Notes: generated from the sequence alone by a model not told the origin. Counted from the first letter of the stretch, positions 18,001-30,319 are shown. The stretch: DNA of 64,000 nt from an uncultured Eubacteriales bacterium (GCA_902799045.1 CADBZH010000003.1:62001-126000), one strand, 5' to 3'. Numbers and translations: made by a program.

Positions 18001-18001
18001 C

Positions 18002-18033
18002 AAAAAGCCTTCCCCAGGGGGGGAAGGTTTTTT
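18002..18033. terminator. Bidirectional rho-independent terminator
   Basis: CCTTCCCC (18008-18015) pairs with GGGGAAGG (18020-18027). TTTTTT follows on the plus strand and AAAAA precedes it, giving a T-tract on the minus strand too. It serves the convergent MATE copy 2 and MBL genes. Confidence 0.85.
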
Positions 18034-18041
18034 GGCTCTTC

Positions 18042-18665
18042 TCAATACGTCATCACGCAGCAGCCCGACGGGCTGTCCCTTGTGATCTCGATTGCCTTCG
18101 GCAGGCGCTTTGCCCCGGTCAGGCGTACGAACTCCGACTCGTCGGAGATGGGGAAGTGGCACCAGTCGTTGGCAAAGTGCATGGCGATGGCGCAGCGGGG
18201 CTTGCAATTATGAATGATCTGCACCGCCGCGGGGGTGTCGATGGTGAAGAAGCCGCCGATGGGGATCAGCAGCACGTCCAGGTCCTTCAGCGCCGCCTTC
18301 TGCGCCTCCGTCTCCGGCAGGTGGCCCAGGTCGCCCAGGTGGGCGATCTTCAGGCCGTCCGCCTCGATCACGAAGATCAGGTTCGCGCCGCGCTTGCCGC
18401 CGCGCGCGTCGTCGTGGAAGGCCGGCACGCCGGTGATCCTCGCGCCGCAGACCTCGTGTGTGCCCTCGGTGTTCACGATCACCGGGTCGCCCTCCAGGGC
18501 GTCGAAATAGTTGTGGTCGTGGTGGCCGTGACTGGAGAGGGCCGCGTCCGCCCGCGCCTTCAGCGGGGGATAGCCCACGGACGGGTCGTAGGGGTCGGTT
18601 ACCAGCACCTTGCCGTTGTCGAGCGTCAGCTCAAAGCAGGAATGTCCAAGCCATCTGAGTTTCAT
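18042..18665 (-). CDS. Metallo-beta-lactamase fold hydrolase (UPF0173-like)
   Basis: 207 residues of the UlaG-like/UPF0173 group. The metal motif is SHGHHDHN (about residues 45-52, the HxHxDH signature with an extra His); further ligands are likely in VPAFHD, HLGDLGH and AMHFANDW. It starts MKLRWLGHSCFEL, the usual start of the family. Such enzymes act on phosphodiester or ester-type substrates, but most lack a known substrate. Its ATG overlaps the stop of the unknown gene upstream (ATGA), so it is the last gene of the acpS-nnr operon. Confidence 0.88.
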   Translation of the reverse strand: MKLRWLGHSCFELTLDNGKVLVTDPYDPSVGYPPLKARADAALSSHGHHDHNYFDALEGDPVIVNTEGTHEVCGARITGVPAFHDDARGGKRGANLIFVIEADGLKIAHLGDLGHLPETEAQKAALKDLDVLLIPIGGFFTIDTPAAVQIIHNCKPRCAIAMHFANDWCHFPISDESEFVRLTGAKRLPKAIEITRDSPSGCCVMTY

Positions 18666-19153
18666 GAATCTGCCTCCTCGATCAGGGTTTTAAGCAGCGC
18701 GCAGGCGTAGAGCCCGCCGCCGCGGACGGTCGATGGGATTTGGTTCAGCCGCAGGCACACCGCGGCCCGCTGGCGCAGGCGTCGCTCAAAGCGCGCGCGA
18801 TCGTCCGAGCCGTCCAGCGCCCGCGCCCCCAGCGCGAACAGCGCCAGGCTCTCCGCTTCCGGCGTCCGCCCGGCAAAGCGAAGGAAGCCCGCGCAGAAGG
18901 CATCCGGCGGCTGGGGATGCCCGGCCTCCAGCCGGATCAGCCATGCCGGGGCGGGGGAGAGCCGCGCGAGGCCGTCCGATTCCGCGACCGTGAAGCCCGC
19001 GTCCGACAGGGCCGTGTGCCAGTCGCCGCCCGGGCACCGCCTCGGCGCGTCGGTGACGAACAGGCCGTCCTCCCGGGCCCGCTTCAGGAAAGCGCCCTCC
19101 GGCAGCGCGGCCCGGGCCGCCGCGCGGAGGCTTGCGGCCAGGTCAGCCTTCAT
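18662..19153 (-). CDS. Unknown small protein in the acpS-nnr operon
   Basis: 163 residues, not recognised: MKADLAASLRAAARAALPEG at the start, a GGDWHTALSDAGF stretch, and an all-helical C-terminal half ending GGGLYACALLKTLIEEADS. No signal peptide or membrane helix. Its start lies inside the last codons of nnr and its stop overlaps the MBL start by ATGA, so translation is coupled at both ends. The frame is open upstream within nnr but without a binding site. The tight coupling suggests a stable partner role, yet nothing in the sequence shows the function. Confidence 0.7.
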   Translation of the reverse strand: MKADLAASLRAAARAALPEGAFLKRAREDGLFVTDAPRRCPGGDWHTALSDAGFTVAESDGLARLSPAPAWLIRLEAGHPQPPDAFCAGFLRFAGRTPEAESLALFALGARALDGSDDRARFERRLRQRAAVCLRLNQIPSTVRGGGLYACALLKTLIEEADS

Positions 19154-20651
19154 GGCCCGCCAGCGCCCGGGGGAGCGCCTCCACGATGTCCAGGGCGCAC
19201 ATGCCCCGGGCCCCCAGCCGGCCCTGGGCGAGCTCCCCGGCCTGGCCGTGCAGCTCGCTGGCGACGGCGGCGCAGCGGGCAAGGGCTTCGCCGGTCATGG
19301 CCGCGCCCGAGGCGGCGCACTGGGCCATCAGCGATCCGGCCAGCCCGGACAGGCAGTCGCCGCTGCCGCCCTTCGCCATGCCGGCGCAGCCGCTGGCGCT
19401 GAGCCAGGCCGTTTCGCCCACGGGGATCACGGTGGTCGCGCCCTTCAAAAGCGCCTGGCAGCCCAGCTGTTTAAGGGCAAAGGCGTCGGCGATGGGGTCG
19501 GCGACTCTGCGCCCCAGCAGCCGCGCGGCCTCGCCGGGGTGGGGCGTGATCAGGTGGTGGGGCCGAAGCAGCGCCTTCAGCGATGCCTCCGCCGCGATCA
19601 GGTTCAGCCCGTCGGCGTCGAAGAGCGTCGGCACGCCGCTTTCAAGCAGCGCGCGGACCGCCTCCGCCGAGGCCCGGGTGGACAGCCCGCAGCCGCACAC
19701 CGCGGCGCTCTTGCCCCGCAGGGCTTCCGCGAGGACCGGCGCGGCGGCGTCCGAAATCGCGCCGTTTGCCTCCGGCAGCGGAACGCACATGGCGCAGGGA
19801 GCCAGCGTTTGCAGGATCGGCACCGTGGATTCCGGGCACGCCACGGTCACCAGCCCCGCGCCGCTTCTCAGCGCCGACAGGGCGCAGAGCGCCGCCGCCC
19901 CCGCCATGCCCAGCGAACCCGCGACGATCAGCAGGTGCCCGTTCATGCCCTTGTGGGCGTTCCGGGGCCGGGGCGGCAGGGCGTCCAGCGCGTCGCCCGC
20001 GTCCATCAGCCGGGCCATGGACCCGGGATGAAACCCGGCGGGGATGCCGATGTCCGCCGCCTCGATCTCCCCGCACACATCCAGCCCGTCGGCCAGATAA
20101 AGGCCGGTCTTGGCGAACTGGAACGTGAGCGTCAGGTCCGCCCGGACGCAGGGCGAAAAGGCCGCGCCGGTCGCACCGTTCAGCCCGGAGGGAATGTCCG
20201 CGGCGACCACCTTCGCGCCACCTGCGCGGTCGGCGTTCATGCGCAGGATCAGCGCCTTCGCCGCCCCCTCCGGGGCCCGGGACAGGCCCGTGCCGTAGAG
20301 GGCGTCCACCCAGAGGTCCGGCGCGGTTTCCGGCGCAAGCTCCGGGATGCCCGCCGCCACTGCCCGTCGGCGGTTCTCGACGGCGTCCGGCGTCCGGGGA
20401 GGCTCCACGGGGCACAGGGCGCAGTCGCAGCCCGCCGCCCGCAGCATCCGGGCGCAGGCATAGCCGTCGCCGCCGTTGCCGCCGGGGCCGCACGCGACGG
20501 CCACCCGCAGGCCGCTGCCCCAGCGCCTGAGGATCGCGTCCGCCAGCGCCCGGGCCGCCGCCTCCATCAGGTCGATGGAGGCCGTGCCGGTCCCGGTGAA
20601 ATAGCGCTGCTCCATGGCGCGCATCTGGGACGGTGTGATCAATGGTTTCAT
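19143..20651 (-). CDS. nnr: Bifunctional NAD(P)H-hydrate repair enzyme (epimerase + dehydratase)
   Basis: Repairs damaged NADH/NADPH hydrates. The N-terminal half (about 1-210) is the epimerase YjeF_N domain, with the loop GPGGNGGDGYACAR and the site around VDALYGTGLSR; the C-terminal half (about 215-502) is the ADP-dependent dehydratase of the ribokinase-like fold, with NAHKGMNGHLLIVAGSLGM, LITPHPGEAARLLG and the catalytic GMAKGGSGDCLSGLAGSL. The total of 502 residues is normal for the fusion. ATG at 20651 overlaps the acpS stop (ATGA). acpS next to nnr is a widespread arrangement. Confidence 0.95.
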   Translation of the reverse strand: MKPLITPSQMRAMEQRYFTGTGTASIDLMEAAARALADAILRRWGSGLRVAVACGPGGNGGDGYACARMLRAAGCDCALCPVEPPRTPDAVENRRRAVAAGIPELAPETAPDLWVDALYGTGLSRAPEGAAKALILRMNADRAGGAKVVAADIPSGLNGATGAAFSPCVRADLTLTFQFAKTGLYLADGLDVCGEIEAADIGIPAGFHPGSMARLMDAGDALDALPPRPRNAHKGMNGHLLIVAGSLGMAGAAALCALSALRSGAGLVTVACPESTVPILQTLAPCAMCVPLPEANGAISDAAAPVLAEALRGKSAAVCGCGLSTRASAEAVRALLESGVPTLFDADGLNLIAAEASLKALLRPHHLITPHPGEAARLLGRRVADPIADAFALKQLGCQALLKGATTVIPVGETAWLSASGCAGMAKGGSGDCLSGLAGSLMAQCAASGAAMTGEALARCAAVASELHGQAGELAQGRLGARGMCALDIVEALPRALAGHEG

Positions 20652-21040
20652 ATCGGATTCCCCTTTTCGATGACCGCTGTCGCCGCGGCCAGGCCGGCCT
20701 CGTGGGTGATGGTGACCCACAGCCTGAAGTCGCCCCCGGCCAGCTCCGACGCCCGCTTGAAGGCCCCGCCGGCGAGGGCACAGCGGGGGCGGCCCAGGTC
20801 GTCCGGCAGCACCTCGATGGCGTCGGGGAAGAAGCCGACGAAGCCGGTGCCCAGCGCCTTGGAGACGGCCTCCTTGCAGGCGAACAGCCCCGCGGCGATT
20901 TCTCCGCGGCGCGCGCCCTTCGCGCCCTCGATCCGCTCGCGCTCGGCGGCGGTGTAGACGCGCTCCAGAAAGCGCGGCTTCTCTATGGCCTTTTCCAGAC
21001 GGCTGATTTCGCAGAGATCCATGCCGATGCCCAGGATCAT
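20648..21040 (-). CDS. acpS: Holo-[acyl-carrier-protein] synthase
   Basis: Moves 4'-phosphopantetheine from CoA to a Ser of acyl carrier protein, switching on fatty-acid synthesis. 130 residues, as usual. The metal/CoA motifs are ILGIGMDLCEISRLE at the N-terminus and the catalytic GLFACKEAVSKALGTG. ATG at 21040 has GGGGGCGCGGAG upstream; the frame is open 16 codons further but without a site. It leads a four-gene run acpS, nnr, unknown, MBL in which every junction overlaps. Confidence 0.95.
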   Translation of the reverse strand: MILGIGMDLCEISRLEKAIEKPRFLERVYTAAERERIEGAKGARRGEIAAGLFACKEAVSKALGTGFVGFFPDAIEVLPDDLGRPRCALAGGAFKRASELAGGDFRLWVTITHEAGLAAATAVIEKGNPI

Positions 21041-21093
21041 GCTCCGCGCCCCCTTTCGCTTCAAATTGGCGGAATTGCGGCATCCCAATTAAT

Positions 21094-21099
21094 ATTATA
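21094..21099 (-). promoter_or_regulatory. Extended -10 promoter of the acpS operon
   Basis: TGTGCTATAAT on the minus strand, 54 bases before the acpS start. The -35 region (TGTCCA at 17 bases) is weak. Confidence 0.6.
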
Positions 21100-21129
21100 G
21101 CACATGATCGGCGATTTGGACAGTTTTCC

Positions 21130-21159
21130 TTGTAAACCGGCGGGAGAATATTGTATACT
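21130..21159 (+). promoter_or_regulatory. SigA-type promoter of moxR
   Basis: TTGTAA (21130-21135), 18-base spacer, TATACT (21154-21159). It is divergent from the acpS promoter. Confidence 0.6.
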
Positions 21160-21250
21160 GTCATCAGGCTGGCATGGCCTGCCGATGGAACCGGCGCGCC
21201 CCGCGTTCGGTCCAATATCAGTTGACAGACATTGAAGGAGATAAGGGAAT

Positions 21251-22204
21251 ATGCAGGTTACACAGCGTTTCGCCCAGCTGCTGACGAAGAACGTGGGCAA
21301 GGTCATCGTGGGCAAGGAGAGCGCCATCGAGCTGATGATGGTGGCCATCCTCTGCCGGGGCCACGTGCTGATCGAGGACGTGCCCGGCGTGGGCAAGACC
21401 ACGCTGGCCAGCGCCCTGGCCCGCTCGCTGGACTGCTCCTTCAAGCGCATACAGTTCACGCCGGACATCACGCCCAGCGACATCACCGGCTTTTCCATCG
21501 CCAACTTCAAGACCGGCGAGCTGGAATACCGCCCGGGCATGATCATGAGCCAGATCGTGCTGGCGGACGAGATCAACCGCACCTCGCCGAAGACCCAGTC
21601 GTCGCTGCTGGAGGTGATGGAGGAGGGCCAGGTCTCCGTGGACGGCGTGACCTACGCCATGCCCCAGCCCTTCATCGTGCTGGCGACGCAGAACCCGGTG
21701 GACTTCGTGGGCACCTATCCGCTGCCGGAGGCCCAGCTGGACCGCTTCTTCATGCGCGTGTCCATCGGCTATCCCACCCCCCAGGAGGAGGCCGACATCC
21801 TGGAGCGCTACACCACCGGCCAGCGCCCCATGGAGGAGCTGAAGCCCATCTGCACCAGCGGCGACATCATTCGCCTCCAGCAGGAGGTGGAGAAGGTGTA
21901 CGCGGCGAAGGAGCTGAGGGTCTACGTCTCCGCCATCGCCGCCGCCACCCGCAAGAGCGGCGCGCTGACGTTGGGCGTTTCCACCCGCGGGGCCATCTCG
22001 CTCCTGCGCGCGGCCCAGGCCGCGGCGCTTCTGGACGGGCGCGATTTCGTGCGGCCCGAGGACGTGCAGCGAATGGCCGAGCCGGTGCTGGCGCACAGGC
22101 TGGTGCTCTCGCCGGAGGCCCGCATGCGCAACATGACCCCCCAGCGCATCCTCTCGGGCGTGATGGGGAACGTGCAGGTGCCGGTAAAGGTCAAGGGGCA
22201 ATAG
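21251..22204 (+). CDS. MoxR-family AAA+ ATPase
   Basis: 317 residues. AAA+ chaperone-like ATPase with Walker A EDVPGVGKTTLASAL (about residues 42-56), Walker B VLADEINRTSPKTQSSLLE, and sensor stretch VLATQNPVDFVGTYPLPEAQLDRF. MoxR proteins remodel or help insert metals into partner proteins with VWA or similar domains. The next gene encodes a DUF58 protein and then a transglutaminase: the common MoxR-DUF58-TGase trio. A 237-base composite repeat gap lies between moxR and DUF58. Confidence 0.93.
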   Translation: MQVTQRFAQLLTKNVGKVIVGKESAIELMMVAILCRGHVLIEDVPGVGKTTLASALARSLDCSFKRIQFTPDITPSDITGFSIANFKTGELEYRPGMIMSQIVLADEINRTSPKTQSSLLEVMEEGQVSVDGVTYAMPQPFIVLATQNPVDFVGTYPLPEAQLDRFFMRVSIGYPTPQEEADILERYTTGQRPMEELKPICTSGDIIRLQQEVEKVYAAKELRVYVSAIAAATRKSGALTLGVSTRGAISLLRAAQAAALLDGRDFVRPEDVQRMAEPVLAHRLVLSPEARMRNMTPQRILSGVMGNVQVPVKVKGQ

Positions 22205-22209
22205 AGCGT

Positions 22210-22413
22210 GGAGTGAGGAGTTGCGGTACATATCCCTGCGGGATTTGTTTGATGAGTGGGGAATCCAGATTGCCCCGGCACTTCGTGCCTCGCAATGAAG
22301 GGGTTGGACGCAGATTCGATGGACGTCATTGCGAGGAGGCTCATGCAATGCGCCGACGTGGCAATCCGGTCCCCGGCAAACTTCAATTCCACACGCCACT
22401 CTCCACGCTCAAA
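22210..22413 (+). repeat. Composite intergenic element A (heptamer arms, inverted core)
   Basis: Left arm GGAGTGAGGAGTTG (22210-22223), a small hairpin (TATCCCTGCGGGATTTG), left core with GATTGCC...CGCAATGA (22257-22299), right core GTCATTGCGAGGAG...ACGTGGCAATCCGGT (about 22325-22371), and a decayed right arm (22387-22413). It fills the gap between moxR and the DUF58 gene and opens a spurious N-terminal extension to the latter. Confidence 0.75.
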
Positions 22414-22441
22414 ACAACAACGCGATACAAGGAACCAAACG

Positions 22442-23659
22442 ATGCAAGTTTTCAATTCCCGCCGCCTGGGCTGCGGCCTGGTGATGGCGGCGATGCTCGT
22501 CGCGGGGCTGAGCACGGGGGTGCGGTTTTACTACCTCATCTTCCTGGCGATGCTGGCGATGCTGCTGCTCGGGCTGATCGCGGCGCTGTGGACGCTGTTC
22601 ACGCTGAAGTTCGACATCAAGGGCGTGCGGGCGAGGGTGAACCGCGGCGAGCGCATGATGACGGTGTTCACCGTGCGCCACGGAAGCCTGCTGCCCGTGT
22701 CGGCCATTCGCGTGTGCCTGAACGTGCCCTCGGCCTATGCGCCCACCCAGGAGGTGAACGTCTCCTGCCCGCCCTTTGCCGAGCGCACCTTTCGCCAGGT
22801 GATCGCCTGCCCCCACCGGGGCGTGTATGAGGCGGGTGTGACCCGCATCAGCGTGGAGGATGTGTTCGGGCTGATCCGTCTGAGCCGCAACCCCGGCGCG
22901 AAGCTGGTGCGGCTGGAGGTGCTGCCGAAGGCCTGGGAGACGCCGCCGCTTCAGCTGAACAGCATCGACCAGGGGCCGGAATTCGCCAGCCGCGCGGCGG
23001 AGGACAACGCCTCGCCCTCGGACGTGTGCTCCTGGCAGGAGGGCGACGAGCTGAAGAAGGTGCACTGGAAGCTGTCCCTGCGCAAGCGGGAGCTGATGGT
23101 GCGCACCTATGAGGAGAGCGCCCGCCCCGACACGCTGATCATCCCGGACCTGGCCGAGATCACGGCCCTGCACGACCAGCAGCTGACGCTGGAGGATTGC
23201 GTGTGCGAGGCCTCCCTGTCGGCGGCACAGGCCCAGCTGAACGCCGGCTATCCGGTGCGGATGCCGCTGGTGGGGGCGCGGCCGGGGGAGATCGCCGGCC
23301 AGTTTCCCGCGGACCTTCCCGCCTTCTCCGAGGCGCTGCTGCGGGTGAAGTTCGACAGCCCCTATGGCTACGAGCAGGTGCTGACGCTGATGCTGGCCCG
23401 CTTCCAGCGCACCGGCGGCGCGGTGCTGGTGACGGCGCGGCTGACCACCCGCATCGCGGACATGGCCCTTCGGATGCAGCGCAGCGGCGTGGCGACGAAG
23501 CTGGTCTGGGTGTCCGACGACGCGCGCGACGACTCCATGGCGCTGATCGAGCGCCTGCGCATGGGCGGCGTGAAGGCCGAGCGCCTGGATCCCTGGGGAA
23601 GCGGCGGCACGGACGCCCGACGCCCCGAGGCGGTGCCTGACGATGAGTACGACGGGTGA
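22442..23659 (+). CDS. DUF58 domain-containing membrane protein
   Basis: 405 residues. Two membrane helices at the N-terminus (about 9-50), a small beta domain (RARVNRGERMMTVFTVRHGS), then the DUF58 signature CSWQEGDELKKVHWKLSLRKRELMVRTYEE (in two parts, about residues 197-226) and a VWA-like C-terminal fold (RPDTLIIPDL ... VTARLTTRIADMALRM). DUF58 proteins are the usual partners of MoxR ATPases. The ATG at 22442 with AAGGA upstream is chosen; the open frame before it is only repeat element A. Followed at 133 bases by the transglutaminase. Confidence 0.9.
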   Translation: MQVFNSRRLGCGLVMAAMLVAGLSTGVRFYYLIFLAMLAMLLLGLIAALWTLFTLKFDIKGVRARVNRGERMMTVFTVRHGSLLPVSAIRVCLNVPSAYAPTQEVNVSCPPFAERTFRQVIACPHRGVYEAGVTRISVEDVFGLIRLSRNPGAKLVRLEVLPKAWETPPLQLNSIDQGPEFASRAAEDNASPSDVCSWQEGDELKKVHWKLSLRKRELMVRTYEESARPDTLIIPDLAEITALHDQQLTLEDCVCEASLSAAQAQLNAGYPVRMPLVGARPGEIAGQFPADLPAFSEALLRVKFDSPYGYEQVLTLMLARFQRTGGAVLVTARLTTRIADMALRMQRSGVATKLVWVSDDARDDSMALIERLRMGGVKAERLDPWGSGGTDARRPEAVPDDEYDG

Positions 23660-23667
23660 GCCCCCTC

Positions 23668-23780
23668 CCCATCACCTTCGGTGACAGCGCTTCCCCTCAC
23701 GGATCGGGCCGGGCCTCTCCTTGACTCGCCCCGTGAGGGGGAGAGGTGCCCCGTGAGGGGCGGAGAGGGGGAAATCCCCT
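23668..23780 (+). repeat. GC-rich hairpin repeat (CTCCCC/GGGGAG type)
   Basis: Clustered inverted pieces between the DUF58 and transglutaminase genes, e.g. TCACCTTCGGTGA and repeats of CCCCGTGAGGGG. It resembles the CTCCCTCAG...GAGGGAG family seen again at 56565-56735. Confidence 0.55.
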
Positions 23781-23792
23781 TATCAATCAAGC

Positions 23793-26141
23793 ATGGCAAA
23801 CAAACTGACGAAAAAAGCGAAGATCACCCGTTCGGTGATTGCGGCGGTGCTGGCGATGCTGTTCGCGGGCAGCGCCGCTTCGGTGCTGGCCTCGGCCACG
23901 CGGATGGCGGCGCCTGCCGCCGGGCTGTATGTGGCGGCGGCGCTGTCGGCGGCGCTCGGGGCGCTGGGCGCGGTGTCCGGCACCGGCGCGGCCATCGCGG
24001 CGGGCGGCTTCGTGGCGCTGTCGGCGGGGTATGCCGCCAGCCACGCGGCGGGCCTTGGCGCGCTGCGGGCGCTGTTCGCGTCCTGGTCGGGCGCGGAGGC
24101 CGACGCGGCCCGGGCGGCGCTCGGTGGGCAGACGCTTCTGACGCTGGGCGCGTTCGTGCTGGGCGCGCTGTTTTTCGCGCTGCTGAACCGGCGCGAGCTG
24201 GTGACGATGGCGATCCTGCTGCTGCTGGCGGCGCTGGTGGCCTGCCACGCCTCCAGCGAGACGGCGTCCATCGCGGCGGCGGCGCCGGGCCTGATCGCGG
24301 CGGCGGCGGCGTTTGCGCTCACCGGCGGCGTTCAGCGGGACCTGTCGGCCCTGCGGGTGCTGGTCCCGGCGGCGCTGGCGGTGGCCCTGGCGCTGATCCT
24401 GCTGCCGGCGAACCGCGTCACCTGGCCGCCGCTGGAGCGCGCCGCCGAGCGGGTGCGCGCGGTGTTCGAGCAGTATTTCAGCTTCACCGAGGAGCGCGTC
24501 GCCTTTTCCATCGCCCAGGAGGGCTATGACCACGCCGGTCAGGTGGGGGAGAACGTGGTGACGATGCTGGGCGGCCCCGCCGAGCCGCACACCGACCCGG
24601 TGATGCGCGTGCAGACCCAGGCGGAGGCGCTGCTGCGCGGGGCGATCCGCACGGCCTACACCGGGTATTCCTGGGTGGACGCCGCGCCGAAGAACCGCTA
24701 TCTCTACTTTGACCTGACCCACGCCTCCATCCGCGACCGGGTGTTCAACCCGGGCTTCTCCGGGGACGGATCGGCGCTTTTGCGCACGGACGTGTCCGTC
24801 GAGATGCTGGACGCGGGCACCAGCACGCTGTTCGTGCCCTGCCGCCTGGAGCGCTTCAGCATGGACCTGTCCACTGCCGTCTACTACAACACGGCCGGAG
24901 AGATGTTCCTGACCCGGGACGTGCGGGCCGGAGACCGCTACAGCCTGCGGGCCATCCAGCCGGTGGCCGGCGACGCCCTGCGGGAGGCGGTGCTGCGCGG
25001 GGAGAGCGCCGGGGACGACCGCTACCAGGACGTGCTGGCCACGCACACCCAGCTGCCCGAGGGCATCGAGGGCGGCGTCTACGCGCTGACGATGGAGGTG
25101 ATCGCCGGGGCGGAGACCCCCTACGACCGCGCCGTGGCGATCATGGACTACCTGCGCCGGGAGATGCGCTATACCCTGGACGCCGACTATCCGCCCCAGG
25201 GGCGGGACTTTGTCTCCTGGTTCCTGCTGGACAGCCGCGAGGGCTATTGCAGCGCCTACGCCTCCGCGATGGCCGTGATGGGCCGCATCGCGGGCCTGCC
25301 GACGCGCTATGTCGAGGGCTATCTCGCCCGGCCGGGGCGGGAGGTGCTCACCGGCGAGGACGCCCACGCCTGGGTCGAGGTCTACTTCAAGGGCGTCGGC
25401 TGGGTGCCCTTTGACGCCACCGGCGGCGCGACGGGCCGCGCGAACGGCTCGGAGGATGGCCGGGACGCGCCCCGGGACGAGGACGGGCGGGAGGACGAGG
25501 CCCCTGCCGCGGGCATGGAGGGCAGCGACGTCGGCGCGGAGCCCACCCCGACGCCCAGCCCCACGCCCGAGCCGGAGGGCGGCGCCGGGGACAAGGGCGA
25601 GCCGACACCCGCGCCCGAGCCGGAGTCGCCGCCCGAGGACGAGCCGCAGCCGGAGGACCTGCCGCCGGAGGCACCGCCCGAGGATACGCGTCGCGACCAG
25701 CGATGGCTCGCCTGGCTGCTGGCCTTCGCGGTCCTGCTGGCGCTGCTTGCGCTGGCGGCGCTGTGGGTGCGGCGGCGGTTGGACGCGGCGAACCCCGCGA
25801 AGCTGGCGGGCGAGGCCGACACTGCGCGGCAGGCGGCGATGATCGTCTATCGCGCGAACCTGACGCTGCTGGCCCACATGGGGCAGACGCCCGTCAACGC
25901 CGAAACGCCGGAGGCCTTCGCCGCCCGGGTTTCCAGGCAGTTCAGGAACCCCGAATACGCCGAATTCACCCGCGCCGTGGCGGAAGCCAGCTATGGCAGG
26001 CGCGCCGTGGGCCGCGACGACATCGAGAACGGTCTGCGCGCCTACGCGGGCTTTTCCGCCGCCATGGGCCGCCGGGAAAGGCTGCGCTTCACGCTGACGC
26101 GCATCTTCCGCGGCCTGGGCGATTTTGAGCAGATCCCGTGA
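23793..26141 (+). CDS. Membrane-bound transglutaminase-like protein
   Basis: 782 residues. Several N-terminal membrane helices (about 12-210), an extracytoplasmic domain with the transglutaminase core, an acidic Pro-rich linker ([14 protein letters not shown]), one more helix near residue 640, and a cytoplasmic tail with a DUF4129-like look ([20 protein letters not shown]). The catalytic triad is visible: Cys in [14 protein letters not shown] (about 485), His in [12 protein letters not shown] (about 525) and Asp in VPFDATGG (about 540). It is the third gene of the MoxR-DUF58-TGase set, thought to act at the envelope. The ribosome binding site is weak and repeats lie upstream. Confidence 0.9.
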   Translation: MANKLTKKAKITRSVIAAVLAMLFAGSAASVLASATRMAAPAAGLYVAAALSAALGALGAVSGTGAAIAAGGFVALSAGYAASHAAGLGALRALFASWSGAEADAARAALGGQTLLTLGAFVLGALFFALLNRRELVTMAILLLLAALVACHASSETASIAAAAPGLIAAAAAFALTGGVQRDLSALRVLVPAALAVALALILLPANRVTWPPLERAAERVRAVFEQYFSFTEERVAFSIAQEGYDHAGQVGENVVTMLGGPAEPHTDPVMRVQTQAEALLRGAIRTAYTGYSWVDAAPKNRYLYFDLTHASIRDRVFNPGFSGDGSALLRTDVSVEMLDAGTSTLFVPCRLERFSMDLSTAVYYNTAGEMFLTRDVRAGDRYSLRAIQPVAGDALREAVLRGESAGDDRYQDVLATHTQLPEGIEGGVYALTMEVIAGAETPYDRAVAIMDYLRREMRYTLDADYPPQGRDFVSWFLLDSREGYCSAYASAMAVMGRIAGLPTRYVEGYLARPGREVLTGEDAHAWVEVYFKGVGWVPFDATGGATGRANGSEDGRDAPRDEDGREDEAPAAGMEGSDVGAEPTPTPSPTPEPEGGAGDKGEPTPAPEPESPPEDEPQPEDLPPEAPPEDTRRDQRWLAWLLAFAVLLALLALAALWVRRRLDAANPAKLAGEADTARQAAMIVYRANLTLLAHMGQTPVNAETPEAFAARVSRQFRNPEYAEFTRAVAEASYGRRAVGRDDIENGLRAYAGFSAAMGRRERLRFTLTRIFRGLGDFEQIP

Positions 26142-26144
26142 GGC

Positions 26145-26180
26145 AAAAAACGGGGACGCCGCGTTGTGCGGCGTCCCCGT
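26145..26180 (-). terminator. Rho-independent terminator of the GGDEF gene
   Basis: A perfect 13-base stem ACGGGGACGCCGC / GCGGCGTCCCCGT with a 5-base loop; six T follow on the minus strand. It lies between the convergent transglutaminase and GGDEF genes and may slow plus-strand transcripts too. Confidence 0.85.
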
Positions 26181-26196
26181 GGGATTCAACCGTCCG

Positions 26197-27258
26197 TTAT
26201 CGCCGTCTGCGATCCCGGCCCTCCTGGGCGTAGAAGTCCCGCTTGGCCTGATACATCGCCTTCTCCGCGGCGGCGGTGAGGGCGTGCATGTCCAGCTCGG
26301 ATTTCAGCTGGCTGGCGATGCCGGCGGAGATATAGTAATTCTGCCCGGCAAGGCGGGCGGCGATGTGGCCAACTCTGGCGTGCACGGTGTGCTCCGGCAC
26401 GTCCGTCGCGAAGCAGACGAACTCGTCGCCGCCGATGCGGTAGGTGTGGGCCTGGCCGAAGGCGTCCACCAGCTCCTTCGCCACGGTTTGCAGCATGACG
26501 TCGCCGGCGTGATGGCCCTTCGTGTCGTTCAGCTCGTGCAGGCCGTTCACGTCCACATAGAGGCAGGCGAGGCTGGTGCGGCAGTCCTGCGCGTAGGCGG
26601 GCAGGCGGCCTTCATAGTGGTTGCGGTTGTGCACGCCGGTGAGCAGGTCCGTCTCGCTCAGGTGCTTGATGCGGCGGCCCTGATAGAGCATGCGATATTT
26701 CGTGCGCTGCTGCAGCGTCTCCACCAGTATGGCGACCGCCCCGAAGGACACGCCGTTCCACAGGTCGTCCCAGGCGACAAAGGCGTCCTTGCAGGCAAAG
26801 GACATCGCGCTCAGCGTCGCCACGGCCAGCGCCGTCATCGCCGCCAGGCGAACGGGCCGGTCGCAGATCAGGAAGGGCAGGGCGAACAGCAGCACGATGC
26901 TGGTCACCGCGGGCAGCTCCGGGTGGATCGCCGAGATCGCCAGCGAGAACGCGTACAGCGTCCCCGTGAAGACGTACATCAGCGGCAGCGTCAGGCCCGG
27001 GCGGCCGGGCAGCAGATAATGCGCGCAGACCCAGAGGACCAGGTTGGCCCCCAGCATGATCAGATAGTACGTCTGGTTGATACTGGTCAGATCGCCCACC
27101 AGCGCGTTGGCTACCACCAGCGCCGCGAACGCCAGTACGGCCACCAGCGTATAGGTGTTCAGGTTCTTCGCGTTTTCGGCGCGGGCGTCGTCCGCCAGCG
27201 CGGCATATTCGCTTTTTGTCAGGCCCGCGTAAAGCAGCAGGTTCGCGACTTTGTCCAT
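26197..27258 (-). CDS. Membrane diguanylate cyclase (GGDEF)
   Basis: 353 residues. About six membrane helices occupy residues 35-185, then a short linker and a GGDEF domain. The active-site loop is intact, YRIGGDEFVCF (GGDEF at 276-280), as is the start DLLTGVHNRNHYE, so c-di-GMP synthesis is likely. I see no RxxD inhibitory site before the loop. The membrane part is of unknown family and would sense an unknown signal. ATG at 27258 has AAAGGAC upstream. It ends at a strong terminator. Confidence 0.9.
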   Translation of the reverse strand: MDKVANLLLYAGLTKSEYAALADDARAENAKNLNTYTLVAVLAFAALVVANALVGDLTSINQTYYLIMLGANLVLWVCAHYLLPGRPGLTLPLMYVFTGTLYAFSLAISAIHPELPAVTSIVLLFALPFLICDRPVRLAAMTALAVATLSAMSFACKDAFVAWDDLWNGVSFGAVAILVETLQQRTKYRMLYQGRRIKHLSETDLLTGVHNRNHYEGRLPAYAQDCRTSLACLYVDVNGLHELNDTKGHHAGDVMLQTVAKELVDAFGQAHTYRIGGDEFVCFATDVPEHTVHARVGHIAARLAGQNYYISAGIASQLKSELDMHALTAAAEKAMYQAKRDFYAQEGRDRRRR

Positions 27259-27404
27259 GACAGTCCTTTCGGTTTCGATCGTTCCAAACCTCCGTTGAGT
27301 TGCAAATCATTATGCCACCGGATCATTAAAGGGGAATGACGGCGGCATTAAATCGCGTGGAATTCTTCGCGCAGCCATTTAACCTTTCCGGCATCCGCGC
27401 CGTA

Positions 27405-27434
27405 TTGTCAAACGGCCGTTTTCTGTGGTATAAT
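27405..27434 (+). promoter_or_regulatory. SigA-type promoter of secA
   Basis: TTGTCA (27405-27410), 18-base spacer ending TGTGG, TATAAT (27429-27434). Confidence 0.8.
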
Positions 27435-27518
27435 ATGCGATAGGCTGTAATATGCCTGATTATGGCATTGCGCCGCCGAGCGCGTTCGGCGGCTTGCGGA
27501 TAGACTTCGGAGGTTACT

Positions 27519-30260
<2,742 letters not shown>

Positions 30261-30319
30261 GAAGCGGGGAAGGGGAAGCGGCGAGCAGGAAAGCCGGCAG
30301 GCGCGGCAGCCACTGTTCC

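Noticed and set aside
17899-18213. 104-codon frame after MATE copy 2
   Set aside because: It runs through a terminator and the antisense of the MBL gene; no SD.
22256-22441. N-terminal extension of the DUF58 protein
   Set aside because: It translates repeat element A and is not conserved-looking; the SD and membrane helix begin at 22442.
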